DNA from: DASYML01 sp036399835
GTDB lineage: Bacteria > Acidobacteriota > Blastocatellia > Pyrinomonadales > Pyrinomonadaceae
Direction of reading: 5' to 3'
DNA length: 64,000 nucleotides
NCBI GenBank assembly: GCA_036399835.1
Contig: DASWMI010000122.1
Span: forward strand, 1-64,000
Positions 48,301 through 57,413 of the stretch are shown here, in pieces. Position numbers and translations under genes: made by a program. Below the pieces are notes generated by a model that was not told the DNA's origin, made no database searches, and worked only from the letters and a program-made list of their open reading frames with translations. Each line of letters opens with the position of its first letter. The first letter of the stretch is position 1.

Positions 48301-49062
48301 TTGAACAACGGCCTCTACTTCCAGGCCAACTACACCTACAGCAAGGCCATGTCGAACTTCGAGGGCAGCCAGAGCAACTTCGCTGGCTTGATGGACCTGA
48401 CGGCAGGCTCGGCCCTTGAGAAACGCCGCATCGTTGACGACATCACGCATGTCTTCAAGGCGAACTGGGTATATGAACTTCCGCTTGGCCCCGGCAAGCA
48501 GTTCATGAACTACGGCGGCGTGACCGGCAAAATCCTCGGTGGGTGGAGCTTGAACGGTCTGCTGCGCTGGCAGTCAGGCGAGCCGATCTCGATTGTTTCG
48601 GCTCGTGCGACCGTCAACCGTGCTGGCCGCTCCGGCAATAACACGGTCATCACCAGCCTGAGCAACAGTGCGATTCAACAGCAGACGGGCCTCTTCTTCG
48701 ACGCGCAGGGTCGCCCTGTGATGTTCGACCCGGCGCTCATCGCAGCGGTTCGCGCCAATCCGGATAACAATGCTTACTTCACCAATCCCGGTCTCGGTCA
48801 GTTCGGCAATCTCGGCCTGACCCCCGTGAGCGGTCCGAGCACTTTCTTCCTGGATGCGAGCCTGATTAAGCGCACCAATATCACTGAGCGCGTCAACGTG
48901 GAGTTCAGAGCTGAAGCATTCAACCTCCTGAACCACACGAACTTCAACCTCCGTGATAACCCGGATGACCACATCCAGAACATCAACAGCGCGAGCTTTG
49001 GACGCATCCAGTCCACGTTTGCTCCGCGCATCCTTCAGTTTGCGCTGAAGCTGAACTTCTAA
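45310..49062 (+). CDS. Oar-like TonB-dependent receptor 3
   Basis: 1250 residues. ATG 45310 gives a proper signal peptide (ALTAFALVLGLMWSSSFAQ) with GAAAGGA upstream. Carboxypeptidase-regulatory domain (VNGTVKDPTGAVVAGATVTL) at about 33-115, plug region (VVNTENAQLATTVLGRQIED, LPLNGRNPLSLAGLQ) and a large barrel ending in FALKLNF. Followed by a strong terminator. It is the best example here of a receptor with a sigma-54 promoter. Ligand unknown. Confidence 0.94.
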   Translation: MNISAHFNGPVLRALTAFALVLGLMWSSSFAQTTSTRVNGTVKDPTGAVVAGATVTLRDIATNREVTSTTNDEGFFVFQDVRPGLYVVAAERAGFKRAEVQNVQANVDQPSTVNIVMEVGQPTETVTITAAESQAVVNTENAQLATTVLGRQIEDLPLNGRNPLSLAGLQAGVNTGSSNRTAAVNGLRGTFTNLTWDGVNINDNFIRTDSFFGAAAPSVVSVSEFTLVTQNANAGDGLGVAQVKLVTPRGGREFHGSIFDYHRNDRFDANTFFNNALGRYTATDAQVVAGLRQAGEEKAAKPLLNQNQFGFNFSGPFVLPRFGEGGPATYGKDRLFFYGFYEGVRDTETASTTRTFLTQNARTGLFTYRRLDNGQLQTINLLSVTGRQLDPLTSSLANAAPLPNDPTTGDLASVSGGAALSNFATFRYNTPVGFSQDLWGFRTDFDYSERHRFEAIFNQFLFNFPNSGGEPFPGAPGDGQSSTRPRGSFAWNWTASSSLNNELRFGFFNQDVVFFTNEPFSRGFQIVQPLISDSEDNFLPQGRLVKNKDLLDNAVWTKGDHTFRFGGSYRNVYVQPFNDAGIVPTVNIGFTTTGIASPLSRTNAAQFPGGIGTTDFSTAGSVLAILTGPISSITQTFNVANREDGFVPGATQRQKFHYFGVGSYVQDTWRLRQNLTVNFGVRHEFISVPREAQGLVLLPTNRELTALRENVTLDFASGGDRGFFNNDYNNFAPNFSFAWDPFKDGKTSLRGGYAISYVIDNNITTVLNAVRGNPGLISTVSRTAVKTTAGAGPPVIPTPAFKVPRTALDNVTLLDPASAYFTFDPNFRTPYVQQWNIGIEREVMRDTAVEVRYVGNRGTKLTRGIDSNQLRVFNNGFAADVARAQFNLANCGGRANPTAAQCAGRQPLQILPFLGDNLGLNGFLTDPSVILLIQQGQLGALAQFYAGANSFFFVRDGASSKFGPEFFLPNPNSFIVDYYSNAADSWYHGLQAEVRRRLNNGLYFQANYTYSKAMSNFEGSQSNFAGLMDLTAGSALEKRRIVDDITHVFKANWVYELPLGPGKQFMNYGGVTGKILGGWSLNGLLRWQSGEPISIVSARATVNRAGRSGNNTVITSLSNSAIQQQTGLFFDAQGRPVMFDPALIAAVRANPDNNAYFTNPGLGQFGNLGLTPVSGPSTFFLDASLIKRTNITERVNVEFRAEAFNLLNHTNFNLRDNPDDHIQNINSASFGRIQSTFAPRILQFALKLNF

Positions 49063-49102
49063 TTTGGATGAGGCAAACATGCCACATCTGATTTAGCTCT
49101 CT

Positions 49103-49142
49103 TCGGGCGTTGCTTCAACAGGGGCAACGCCCGAATTTTTTC
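49103..49142 (+). terminator. Rho-independent terminator after Oar-like receptor 3
   Basis: Perfect 11-12 bp stem TTCGGGCGTTGC (49103-49114) with GCAACGCCCGAA (49124-49135), then TTTTTTCT. Confidence 0.92.
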
Positions 49143-49276
49143 TCTCCCTCCCGGCGCGGTTTCCGTCCTCAGTCGGCGGAACGTCTGTTAAAATTCCCGT
49201 TGGGAAATATTCCTCGCGGCTGATTCGCTAACGCAACTAGCCATGCCGCTCCGACCACATTAACGGAGGACTAAAA

Positions 49277-50161
49277 ATGAGACACCATCTGATTCAAAGA
49301 TACAACCGGCTGATCTCCCTTTCCCTTCTTGCCATTATGCTTTTGACGGCGACGGCGGCGACCGCGCGCAAGCCCCTCGCGGATAAGATGAAGCCGGAAG
49401 AGGTCATCGCCAAGCATCTGGACTCAATCGGCACGGCGGAGGCGCGCGCCGCTGCTCGTAATCGCATCATCAACGGCGCGGCGACCCTGACGGGGCGTCA
49501 GGGCATCAAGGGCATCGCTGAAGGGCGCGCGCTGATGGCTTCCGAAGGGAACAAGCATCTCATCGCCATGACCTTCAACAGCCCTGACATCCCGGAAGAG
49601 AAATGGGCTTACAATGGAAAGAAATTGACGACGGCCTTGCAACGAGCAAGCTCTACGCCTTCGCCTCTGGCACAATACTGGCTCGGCAACGAATTCTTTT
49701 TTACCGAAGGCGTCATCGGCGGCACGCTCTCTGCGGCCTGGCCCTTGCTGGACTTCACGGACAAAAGGGCCAAGCTGGAATACGCGGGCACCGATAAGAT
49801 TAACGGCAGGCTGGCCCACAAAATCAAATACACCCCGCGCAAAGGCTCAAGCTACAAAATCAATATGTACTTCGATGCTGAAAATTTTCAGCACCTGCGC
49901 ACGCAGTATGACCGGAGCGTGGCGGCCACCATGGGAGCAACGCCCATGCAGTCAGGCGGCCAGTTGGAGACGCGTTTTAGAGTCACGGAAGACTTCTCAG
50001 ACTTCAAAGCGGAAAACGGTTTGACGCTGCCGCATACCTACAAGCTGGAATTACAGATTCAATCCGGCAGCAGCCCCATTCTCCTTGACTGGGTCTTCAA
50101 CCTGACGCAGTTCACTTTCAACCAGACAATGACAGAGAAGGATTTTGAGATAGCTCGTTAA
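49277..50161 (+). CDS. Exported LolA-like / outer-membrane-lipoprotein-sorting-like protein
   Basis: 294 residues, signal peptide (LSLLAIMLLTATAATA). The mature part looks like a LolA/LolB-type half-barrel protein: VIAKHLDSIGTAEARAAARNR, IAMTFNSPDIPEEKWAYNGK, KLEYAGTDKINGRLAHKIKY and a C-terminal part ending with FEIAR. Similar exported proteins are common in Acidobacteriota and are annotated only by this resemblance. ATTAACGGAGG provides a strong ribosome-binding site. Terminator downstream. Confidence 0.7.
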   Translation: MRHHLIQRYNRLISLSLLAIMLLTATAATARKPLADKMKPEEVIAKHLDSIGTAEARAAARNRIINGAATLTGRQGIKGIAEGRALMASEGNKHLIAMTFNSPDIPEEKWAYNGKKLTTALQRASSTPSPLAQYWLGNEFFFTEGVIGGTLSAAWPLLDFTDKRAKLEYAGTDKINGRLAHKIKYTPRKGSSYKINMYFDAENFQHLRTQYDRSVAATMGATPMQSGGQLETRFRVTEDFSDFKAENGLTLPHTYKLELQIQSGSSPILLDWVFNLTQFTFNQTMTEKDFEIAR

Positions 50162-50210
50162 GCCTTCAGGTCGAGAAGATTTCGCTGACCCCCTGTGAGA
50201 CATCGAGACA

Positions 50211-50250
50211 AGCCGGGCGCTGCTCTTAAAAAGCAACGCCCGGCTTCTTT
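50211..50250 (+). terminator. Rho-independent terminator after the LolA-like gene
   Basis: Stem AGCCGGGCG (50211-50219) with CGCCCGGCT (50237-50245) and an inner GCT/AGC pair, then TCTTTC. Confidence 0.88.
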
Positions 50251-50393
50251 CGGTCCAAAAAGTGAAAGACTTGGGTGACTAATGCGTCAAGTGAGGATGC
50301 TGGCCCAAAGCTCCGTCTTGAATCGTACAGACCCTTCCTTTATCAAGTGATAGGCTACCAGTATCCTTATTAAGCAGGACGGAGATTCAGGCT

Positions 50394-50483
50394 ATGCGTA
50401 TCATCCTCATGATACTGGCAACCAGTTTAGTGAGCATAGGGTTTTTAGGCTTCCTCTCCATGATGTTGAGGCGTTATCGCTAA
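50394..50483 (+). CDS. Candidate 29-residue membrane microprotein
   Basis: A short frame, ATG 50394 to TAA 50481-50483, encodes one hydrophobic segment (IILMILATSLVSIGFLGFL) followed by a basic tail MMLRRYR. GGACGGAG lies 9-16 bases upstream as a good ribosome-binding site. Such single-helix proteins are common but hard to prove; no function is proposed. It is the main candidate gene in the otherwise empty gap 50250-51011. Confidence 0.45.
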   Translation: MRIILMILATSLVSIGFLGFLSMMLRRYR

Positions 50484-50503
50484 CTCACGAGTCAGATAGC
50501 TAT

Positions 50504-50725
50504 TCACAGCGCCGGACGCATCCAGGCTTCGGCTTTCTGGCAATGCCCACACAAAGGAATATCTGCCGGTTTACGAGACAGGATTGAACGCGCAGGCTTT
50601 CCTTCCTGATACCGCCGCACGTCCATTTTATCAGCCGTGGCGCCGCATGGTGCGGGTGCTTTACCGGTTCTGATACTTGCGAGGATATGACAGCGTGTCC
50701 GGTCTCGATTAAGAAAGTACATCAT
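50504..50725 (-). CDS. Small cysteine-containing protein, uncertain
   Basis: 73 residues on the minus strand: PCGATADKMDVRRYQEGKPAR and LCGHCQKAEAW. The pattern of a CGATAD segment followed by a basic helix and a CxxC end looks like a small zinc-binding protein, and GGGG precedes the start. No family was recognised. It may be only a shadow, as the gap contains no other evidence. Confidence 0.35.
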   Translation of the reverse strand: MMYFLNRDRTRCHILASIRTGKAPAPCGATADKMDVRRYQEGKPARSILSRKPADIPLCGHCQKAEAWMRPAL

Positions 50726-51011
50726 TCAAACACCCCATCAAGCTCGGATGAGCGATTTGAATACGTTCTAAAAGACCTGAGACAGAAAAAAAGCAAGGCT
50801 GATGCCAGCCCTGCTAGGAGTTTGTAGAGAAGATATTGAGAGATTTTTGAGAGTAGCCTGTTTTCTATTTCACATTAAAGTCAACGGCTCTTTTATCCTC
50901 CACCCTGCGGGCCTTTCGGCAAAGCGCCATCGCCCGCTTCCGTCCGGCTATGGTAGAATCCTGCTCGCGCCGATTGCTTTATATTCAACCCTTCCCTTGA
51001 ATTCCAGGCAC

Positions 51012-52103
51012 ATGAGGACACTGACGGCCAACCAACTGCCTCTCGCACCGCTCGGCGCGGGCGATCTCATTGATCGAGCCGTGCGTCTCTACCGTCGGCA
51101 CTTCATGACTTTGATACGCATCGCCGCGCCTCCCGTCATCATCTCCGCCATCGGCTCTGTCGTTATGACACTGGCCTGGCGGAAGCTCTGGGCCACCAGC
51201 GAGAGCGCGGAATTATTCATCTACTCGCTGCTCGTGGGCGCAGGCTTTATCGTCTGGGGCAGCGGTAATCTGATGAACATGGTGGTCATGGGCGGGGCGA
51301 CGCGCAACCTTGTGATGCATCTTCTGTGGAGCGAGCCTGTCTCGGCCCGCTCAACTTACAGCGCCGTTCGCTCGCGTTTCTGGGGACTACTTTTTGCCAC
51401 GCTCGTCGTCGCCATCTGCGTCTCCATCTGCGCCTTTATTGCGCTTGTGGCATGGTACATAGTTTTCCTTGTGACCATGCTCGCCGCCTTTGCCTTTAGC
51501 CAAATCGCTGGCTGGCTGGCCGCGCTAGTCGGCATCCTTGGGTTTATTATCGCCACCGTTGCGGGGCTGTGGGTCTTCTTTCTGCTGGCCGGAAACTTCG
51601 CCTACGTGCCGCAGGTCATGCTGGTTGAAGGCAAAGGTATTTTTGAATCCATCAGTCGCAGCATGTCGCTGGCGCGCGGCAACGTCAGGCGACTAATGGC
51701 GATCGTCTTCTTCTGTTCGTTTGCGACCTATTCGGCGCTCATGATTCTGATTATCCCGCTCGGCTGGTATGGCTATCTGCATGGCATTGACCCATCGCCC
51801 TGGCTGGAAGCGGATTGGCCCATCTGGTACGCGATAGGCTATAACGTGCTCTGGCAATCTAGCCTGATCCTGCTCGCGCCCGTCTGGATGCTCGCGCTCT
51901 CGCTGCTTTACGTTGACGAACGCGTGCGGCATGAAGGCTACGACATAGAGCTGATGGCCGCGCGCAGGCTCGGAGAGATGCCGCATCTCTCGGGCGGACA
52001 CATTTCCCCCTTTGCTCCGGCTCTCGTCACCGGAAGGCAAACGCCGGTCGCCGTCGCGCCGCCTCCCAGATTTCGACCCGATTCCACACTGGGCCTGCGT
52101 TGA
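51012..52103 (+). CDS. Multi-pass membrane protein (GPDPase membrane-domain-like)
   Basis: 363 residues, about six membrane helices. ATG 51012 (MRTLTANQLPLAPLGAGDLIDRA) is chosen over an open frame starting at 50802 that begins with unrelated DNA. The block DLIDRAVRLYRRHFMTLIRI and the MSLARGNVRRLMAIV region resemble the glycerophosphoryl-diester-phosphodiesterase membrane domain family, which has no catalytic residues of its own. First gene of the DUF4129-DUF4350-MoxR-DUF58 row. Confidence 0.75.
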   Translation: MRTLTANQLPLAPLGAGDLIDRAVRLYRRHFMTLIRIAAPPVIISAIGSVVMTLAWRKLWATSESAELFIYSLLVGAGFIVWGSGNLMNMVVMGGATRNLVMHLLWSEPVSARSTYSAVRSRFWGLLFATLVVAICVSICAFIALVAWYIVFLVTMLAAFAFSQIAGWLAALVGILGFIIATVAGLWVFFLLAGNFAYVPQVMLVEGKGIFESISRSMSLARGNVRRLMAIVFFCSFATYSALMILIIPLGWYGYLHGIDPSPWLEADWPIWYAIGYNVLWQSSLILLAPVWMLALSLLYVDERVRHEGYDIELMAARRLGEMPHLSGGHISPFAPALVTGRQTPVAVAPPPRFRPDSTLGLR

Positions 52104-52191
52104 GGCTGACAAATTTCGGGCAAAGAACGTGTCTCAAACAGCTTTCAAATATCTACGCCAGAGCATCGCGCGGCCACTCTCAATCAACCGG

Positions 52192-53301
52192 ATGAAAGAG
52201 CCGCGTCCATTGATGATGAAGAAGCTACTGCAATCCATCCTCGCCGGCATTGGACCAGGCGCACGGAAATTTATCTGCGCCTCACTCTTCATCCTCGCTG
52301 CTGCCAGCCTCGCCAGCGCCGCGACGCTCTACGCGTACAGGCAGCGCGTCCACTCTTCTGCCGCACGGCTCGATTCGCTTTCGCAGTGGACCAATGGAGA
52401 GGCAGAGGAAAACCACGCGGCGCGCGAGCGGTCTGCCCTAGCAGAAGTGCGCCAGTCCCTGCCGCCGGAAGAGAGCGTGGAGTGGCATGGCGAGACGACC
52501 CGTGTGGATAACAACTGGCTCCATGAAGAACTGAAAAAATTCGAGCAGCTACAACCCTCCGACCCTAAGAGATACCTGACGCTGGCGCGCACAGCCGAGC
52601 GTCTTTACGCTCTGGACCAGCGGCTCGAAGAGATGGAGAAAGGGACTGCGGCGGGCGAGGGCGCGAGTAAGGATGAAGAGAAAGCCCGCCTGGCCTCCAT
52701 CCTGCGCCGCGAAGAGTATGGCAAAAAGGTCCAGGAAGAGGGCGCGCTGAGCAGCCTGCTGAGACGCATCCTGAAGTGGCTCGGTGATCTCTTTCCCGAT
52801 AGCAAGCCGCTCGCGCGAGGCCCCGCCACCGCCGCCTCACGCATCGTGCAAATCGGCGTCTACGTGCTCTCGCTGGCCGTCATCATCTACGTCGTCTGGC
52901 GGTTTGGGCCGCGCCTGCTCGAACGCTTTCGCGCGGGCAAGAAGAAGGAGAAGCGGCGCGAAGCGCGTGTCGTGCTCGGCGAGCGGCTGGAGCCTGAGCA
53001 GACCTCCGCAGACCTGCTGCTGCAAGCTGAGAGCCTGGCTCGCAGCGGCGACCTGCGCGGCGCAATTCGCAAAGGCTACATCGCATTGCTCTGTGAGCTT
53101 GGCGACCGCAAGCTCCTGCGCCTCGCCCAACACAAGACCAATCGAGATTACCTGCGCGATGTCAAAGGCACAGAGCCGCTCGGCACGGAGATGCAGCGGC
53201 TGACAAATGTTTTTGAAAATCACTGGTACGGCCTTGCGCCCGCGACCCCCGAAGACTGGTCCAGCTTCCGCACAGGCTTTCAGAGGGCGCTCAGACAGTG
53301 A
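52192..53301 (+). CDS. DUF4129 membrane protein
   Basis: 369 residues. An N-terminal membrane segment (FICASLFILAAASLASAATL) is followed by a long soluble part (EEDSVEWHGET-like region at about 90-130) and a second helix (VQIGVYVLSLAVIIYVVWRF). The C-terminal DUF4129 domain has LAQHKTNRDYLRDVKG and LTNVFENHWYGLAPATPEDW, the family's signature. Start ATG 52192; GTG 52129 is an alternative. DUF4129 proteins often carry a transglutaminase domain; here none is present. Part of the MoxR cluster. Confidence 0.85.
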   Translation: MKEPRPLMMKKLLQSILAGIGPGARKFICASLFILAAASLASAATLYAYRQRVHSSAARLDSLSQWTNGEAEENHAARERSALAEVRQSLPPEESVEWHGETTRVDNNWLHEELKKFEQLQPSDPKRYLTLARTAERLYALDQRLEEMEKGTAAGEGASKDEEKARLASILRREEYGKKVQEEGALSSLLRRILKWLGDLFPDSKPLARGPATAASRIVQIGVYVLSLAVIIYVVWRFGPRLLERFRAGKKKEKRREARVVLGERLEPEQTSADLLLQAESLARSGDLRGAIRKGYIALLCELGDRKLLRLAQHKTNRDYLRDVKGTEPLGTEMQRLTNVFENHWYGLAPATPEDWSSFRTGFQRALRQ

Positions 53302-53311
53302 ATAAAAGAAG

Positions 53312-53364
53312 AGTGCTGAGTGCTGAGTTAAAAGCTCTGCTCTTCTTACTCAGCATTTAGCACT
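53312..53364. repeat. Intergenic hairpin of CAGCACT heptads before DUF4350
   Basis: AGTGCTGAGTGCTGAGT (53312-53328) is complementary to ACTCAGCATTTAGCACT (53348-53364), a 17-bp imperfect stem. The right arm ends 7 bases before ATG 53372, and no Shine-Dalgarno is present. Confidence 0.85.
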
Positions 53365-53371
53365 TGATACT

Positions 53372-54814
53372 ATGCGGCAAAGACTCGCTATCTTTATCAC
53401 TATCGCGCTGGTGCTGTTGGTGCTCATTGCGCTCAATGCCGCGTCGTATGTGCCTGTCGAGCGGAAGGAGGATTCGGAGTGGATGCCCGACCGCTCGACC
53501 TACAATTCGGGCGCGACGGGGACACGCGCGCTCTATGATTTTCTGTTTGAGTCAGGCCATCAGGTGATGCGCTGGCGTGAATCGCCCTCCGCCCTGCTCA
53601 GCAGCCGCAAAGCCAGGCCGACGACCTTTGTCATCATCGGAAAAACGATCGTCTCGTTTGACCGCGCGCAGGCCGAGCAGCTTCTGCGCTGGGTCGAGCA
53701 GGGTGGCCGCCTCGTCATCATAGACCGCAGGGCTGATGCGCGACTGCTGCCGCCTTCCGGCGACTGGCGCATCTCGACCGAGTTGGTCCAACAACCACAG
53801 ATAGACACGCCCGCCGATAACGCGGAAGAGCTGACGGCTGGCGTCAAGCCCGCGCGTATCCTTCAGCCGACACCTTTCGTCCGCAAAGTCGAAACCGTCA
53901 TGCCTTCGCGCTTCGCCGGGATCATCAAGGTCCTGCCCGAGCACGTCGAGGCGAAGAATCAAATCCAGGGCGCTCCCGCGTCTACGGAAGAGGGTGATGA
54001 AGCCGAAGCTCATGAAGACGAGTCCGACGAGCCTGCGCCGATCTTCGGCCAGCCGCGTAAGCCCGTGGTGGTTTCTGCTCCGCCGATGCAAGGGGGGAAG
54101 CCCATCTCGCCCGCGCCGCTGGTCCAGCTTGCAACCGAGCGCGGCGCGATTCTGGTTGATTACCCCTACGGGGCGGGACGCATCGTCGTCTTGAGCGATC
54201 CCTTCATCGTCGCCAACAACGGCATCAGCCGCGCGGACAACCTGCTGCTCGCTGTCAACGTGATGACAAACGCCGGCGGGCTGATTGCCTTCGATGAATA
54301 TCATCAGGGCCACGCCGCAACACAGAACGAGCTGCTGGCTTATTTCGAGGGCACGCCAGTTGTCCCCATGCTCGCGCAGGCCGCGCTCATCCTGCTGGTC
54401 CTTTTGTGGACCAACGGACGACGCTTTGCGCGACCGCTCCCGCTGCCCACGGTTGACCGTCGCTCAAAGCTTGAATTCGTCGCTTCGATGGCGGAGCTGC
54501 AACAACGCGCGCGCGCCTACGATCTCGCCATAGAGAATATTTACGGGCGGACGCGTCGCGTGCTGGCGCGCTATGCGGGCGTTGATAATAAGCGTTCGCG
54601 CGCAGACATCGCGGCGGGCGTGGCGGCGCGCTCGTCTTTGAGCCAGCAGAAGATAGAGATGGTGATGGCCGAGTGCGAGCACGTGATTAACGGCGCGCCT
54701 GTGGATGCGCGCAAGGCACTACAGATGGTCGCGCGGCTGCGCTGGCTGGAACGCTCACTTGGGTTGCGCATGCGCTCGCGCGAAGTCCGACAGGCCAAGG
54801 AGATGTCCGGCTGA
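53372..54814 (+). CDS. DUF4350 protein
   Basis: 480 residues. An N-terminal membrane helix (FITIALVLLVLIALNAASYV), then a soluble DUF4350 domain with TYNSGATGTRALYDFLFESG and IDYPYGAGRIVVLSDP-like segments (VDYPYGAGRIVVLSDPFIV). An acidic low-complexity insertion (EEGDEAEAHEDESDEP) lies at about 205-220. A second membrane helix (VVPMLAQAALILLVLLWTNG) precedes a C-terminal cytoplasmic helical part. Usual neighbour of DUF4129 and MoxR genes; role unknown, thought to act with MoxR and DUF58 at the membrane. Confidence 0.88.
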   Translation: MRQRLAIFITIALVLLVLIALNAASYVPVERKEDSEWMPDRSTYNSGATGTRALYDFLFESGHQVMRWRESPSALLSSRKARPTTFVIIGKTIVSFDRAQAEQLLRWVEQGGRLVIIDRRADARLLPPSGDWRISTELVQQPQIDTPADNAEELTAGVKPARILQPTPFVRKVETVMPSRFAGIIKVLPEHVEAKNQIQGAPASTEEGDEAEAHEDESDEPAPIFGQPRKPVVVSAPPMQGGKPISPAPLVQLATERGAILVDYPYGAGRIVVLSDPFIVANNGISRADNLLLAVNVMTNAGGLIAFDEYHQGHAATQNELLAYFEGTPVVPMLAQAALILLVLLWTNGRRFARPLPLPTVDRRSKLEFVASMAELQQRARAYDLAIENIYGRTRRVLARYAGVDNKRSRADIAAGVAARSSLSQQKIEMVMAECEHVINGAPVDARKALQMVARLRWLERSLGLRMRSREVRQAKEMSG

Positions 54815-54945
54815 AAAGAGCCTGGCAGCGGTTTGGTCCAAGCTGGATTTGTCCGGCGCGCGCGTGCGCAATCGTAGAAGAATGCTCTACACTGATGCTC
54901 TAAAATTTTCTTGAAAGGACAGGACCGAAATTGGCCGGTCAACGA

Positions 54946-55020
54946 TGGATGAGAAGTTAGCTGATCTTCCGTACAGTCTTTGAGAGTTCATCGTTTATCG
55001 CTCATCCTTCATCATCAAGA
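54946..55020. repeat. Intergenic inverted repeat before moxR
   Basis: AACGATGGATGAG (about 54942-54954) and the ATCGTTTATCGCTCATCCTT region (about 54991-55010) are complementary, and TCATCATC follows. The right arm ends two bases before the ATG 55022 region without a Shine-Dalgarno sequence. Confidence 0.65.
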
Positions 55021-55021
55021 C

Positions 55022-55978
<957 letters not shown>

Positions 55979-56037
55979 AAGAGTGTGTCCCGTAGATGCT
56001 TTTCGCTCCACACATTTTTTAAACTCTTTCGCACACG

Positions 56038-57357
56038 ATGAGATTCGTCTTTACCAGACTCTTTTATGCTCTGCTCGCGGCGGGCTTTATCCCTCTCTCG
56101 CTCTCGTGGGGAAGACCCGCTCTGCGCTGGGCTACGCTCGCCTATGATGTGGCGCTCCTGCTCGTCGCCCTGATAGATGCGCGCACGAGCCGTTGGCCCA
56201 AAGGCTTGAGCATCGAGCGTGAATTCGGCGGGCGCTTCGCCGTCGGCGCGGAGACAGAGGTACGCCTTAATGTTTTGAACAACACGCCGCATCCTTTGAC
56301 TATCAAAATCAAGGACGAGTACCCGCCCGAGATGAAGCTGGCGGGGCTGCGCGAAGCTCGCTTGCGTCTTGAGGCGCAGACTTCTGCGGCGCTCGTTTAT
56401 GGGCTGACACCTCCCAGGCGCGGACATTTCAAGTTCGGCCTGATTGCCGTGCGCTATGTCTCGCGTCTGGGACTCGTCTGGTGTCAGACCGAAACGGGCG
56501 CTCACTCGGAGGTCAAGGTTTATCCGAACATGCGGCGCGCGCGCGAGGCTGAGCTAAAGGCTCTCGGCGCTCGTTCCCTGGTCGCCTCGCACCGTAAGAC
56601 GAGCTGGCGCGGCGAGGGTAGAGAGTTTGAATCGCTGCGCGATTATGTGCGCGGCGACGAGCTGCGTCATATCTCCTGGACGGCGACGGCGCGCAGGGGA
56701 AAGCTGACAACGCGGCAATACCAGATTGAGCGCGACCAGACGATTATCATCGCGATGGACGCGGGGCGCTTGATGACGGCGCGCATAGAGCAGGAGACCA
56801 AGCTTGATTCGGCTGTGCATGCGACGCTGGCGCTGATGAGCGCGGCGGCGCGTGGCGGCGACAACGCAGGGCTGGTCGTCTTCGGTCGCAGGATTAGAAA
56901 CTATCTGCCGCCGGAGCGCGGGCGCGAGCACATGGATGCCGCGCTCGAAGCCCTGCACGATGTAGAGCCGGAGATGATAGAGCCTTCCTACGCGCGCGCC
57001 TTCGAGTTTATCGCCGCCAACTGCAAGCGCCGCGCGCTGGTCGTCGTCCTGACAGACCTCGTTGATGAAGAAGGCTCGCGCGAGTTGCTTACCTCGCTCA
57101 GAATCCTGCGCCCGCGCCATCTGCCTCTCGTCGTCACCATAGCGGACCGTGACCTCAAGGCGGCTGTCCGCGATGTGCCTTCGGACGCGCGCAATCTCTT
57201 CACGCAATCGGTCGCGGAAGAGATTATGTACCAGCGCGAAACGGCGTTGCGGCTCGTGGAATCGCAGGGCGGGCTGGCCCTAGACGTGACGGCGGCGGCG
57301 CTCGCGCCATCACTCCTTGAAACTTACCTGCGCGTCAAAGAGCGCGGGCTGCTTTAA
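56038..57357 (+). CDS. DUF58 protein
   Basis: 439 residues. One or two N-terminal hydrophobic segments, then the DUF58 domain with GREFESLRDYVRGDELRHI and WTATARRGKLTTRQYQIERD. The C-terminal part has a von Willebrand type A-like fold beginning TIIIAMDAGRLM, with D-x-G in place of the classical DxSxS. MoxR and DUF58 act together; the partner gene is directly upstream. The gene converges with spoIIM. Confidence 0.93.
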   Translation: MRFVFTRLFYALLAAGFIPLSLSWGRPALRWATLAYDVALLLVALIDARTSRWPKGLSIEREFGGRFAVGAETEVRLNVLNNTPHPLTIKIKDEYPPEMKLAGLREARLRLEAQTSAALVYGLTPPRRGHFKFGLIAVRYVSRLGLVWCQTETGAHSEVKVYPNMRRAREAELKALGARSLVASHRKTSWRGEGREFESLRDYVRGDELRHISWTATARRGKLTTRQYQIERDQTIIIAMDAGRLMTARIEQETKLDSAVHATLALMSAAARGGDNAGLVVFGRRIRNYLPPERGREHMDAALEALHDVEPEMIEPSYARAFEFIAANCKRRALVVVLTDLVDEEGSRELLTSLRILRPRHLPLVVTIADRDLKAAVRDVPSDARNLFTQSVAEEIMYQRETALRLVESQGGLALDVTAAALAPSLLETYLRVKERGLL

Positions 57358-57413
57358 GATTTTAAGCTGCGGGACGAGGATTGAAATACTGGACCACAGA
57401 TGAGGTTAAGAGG

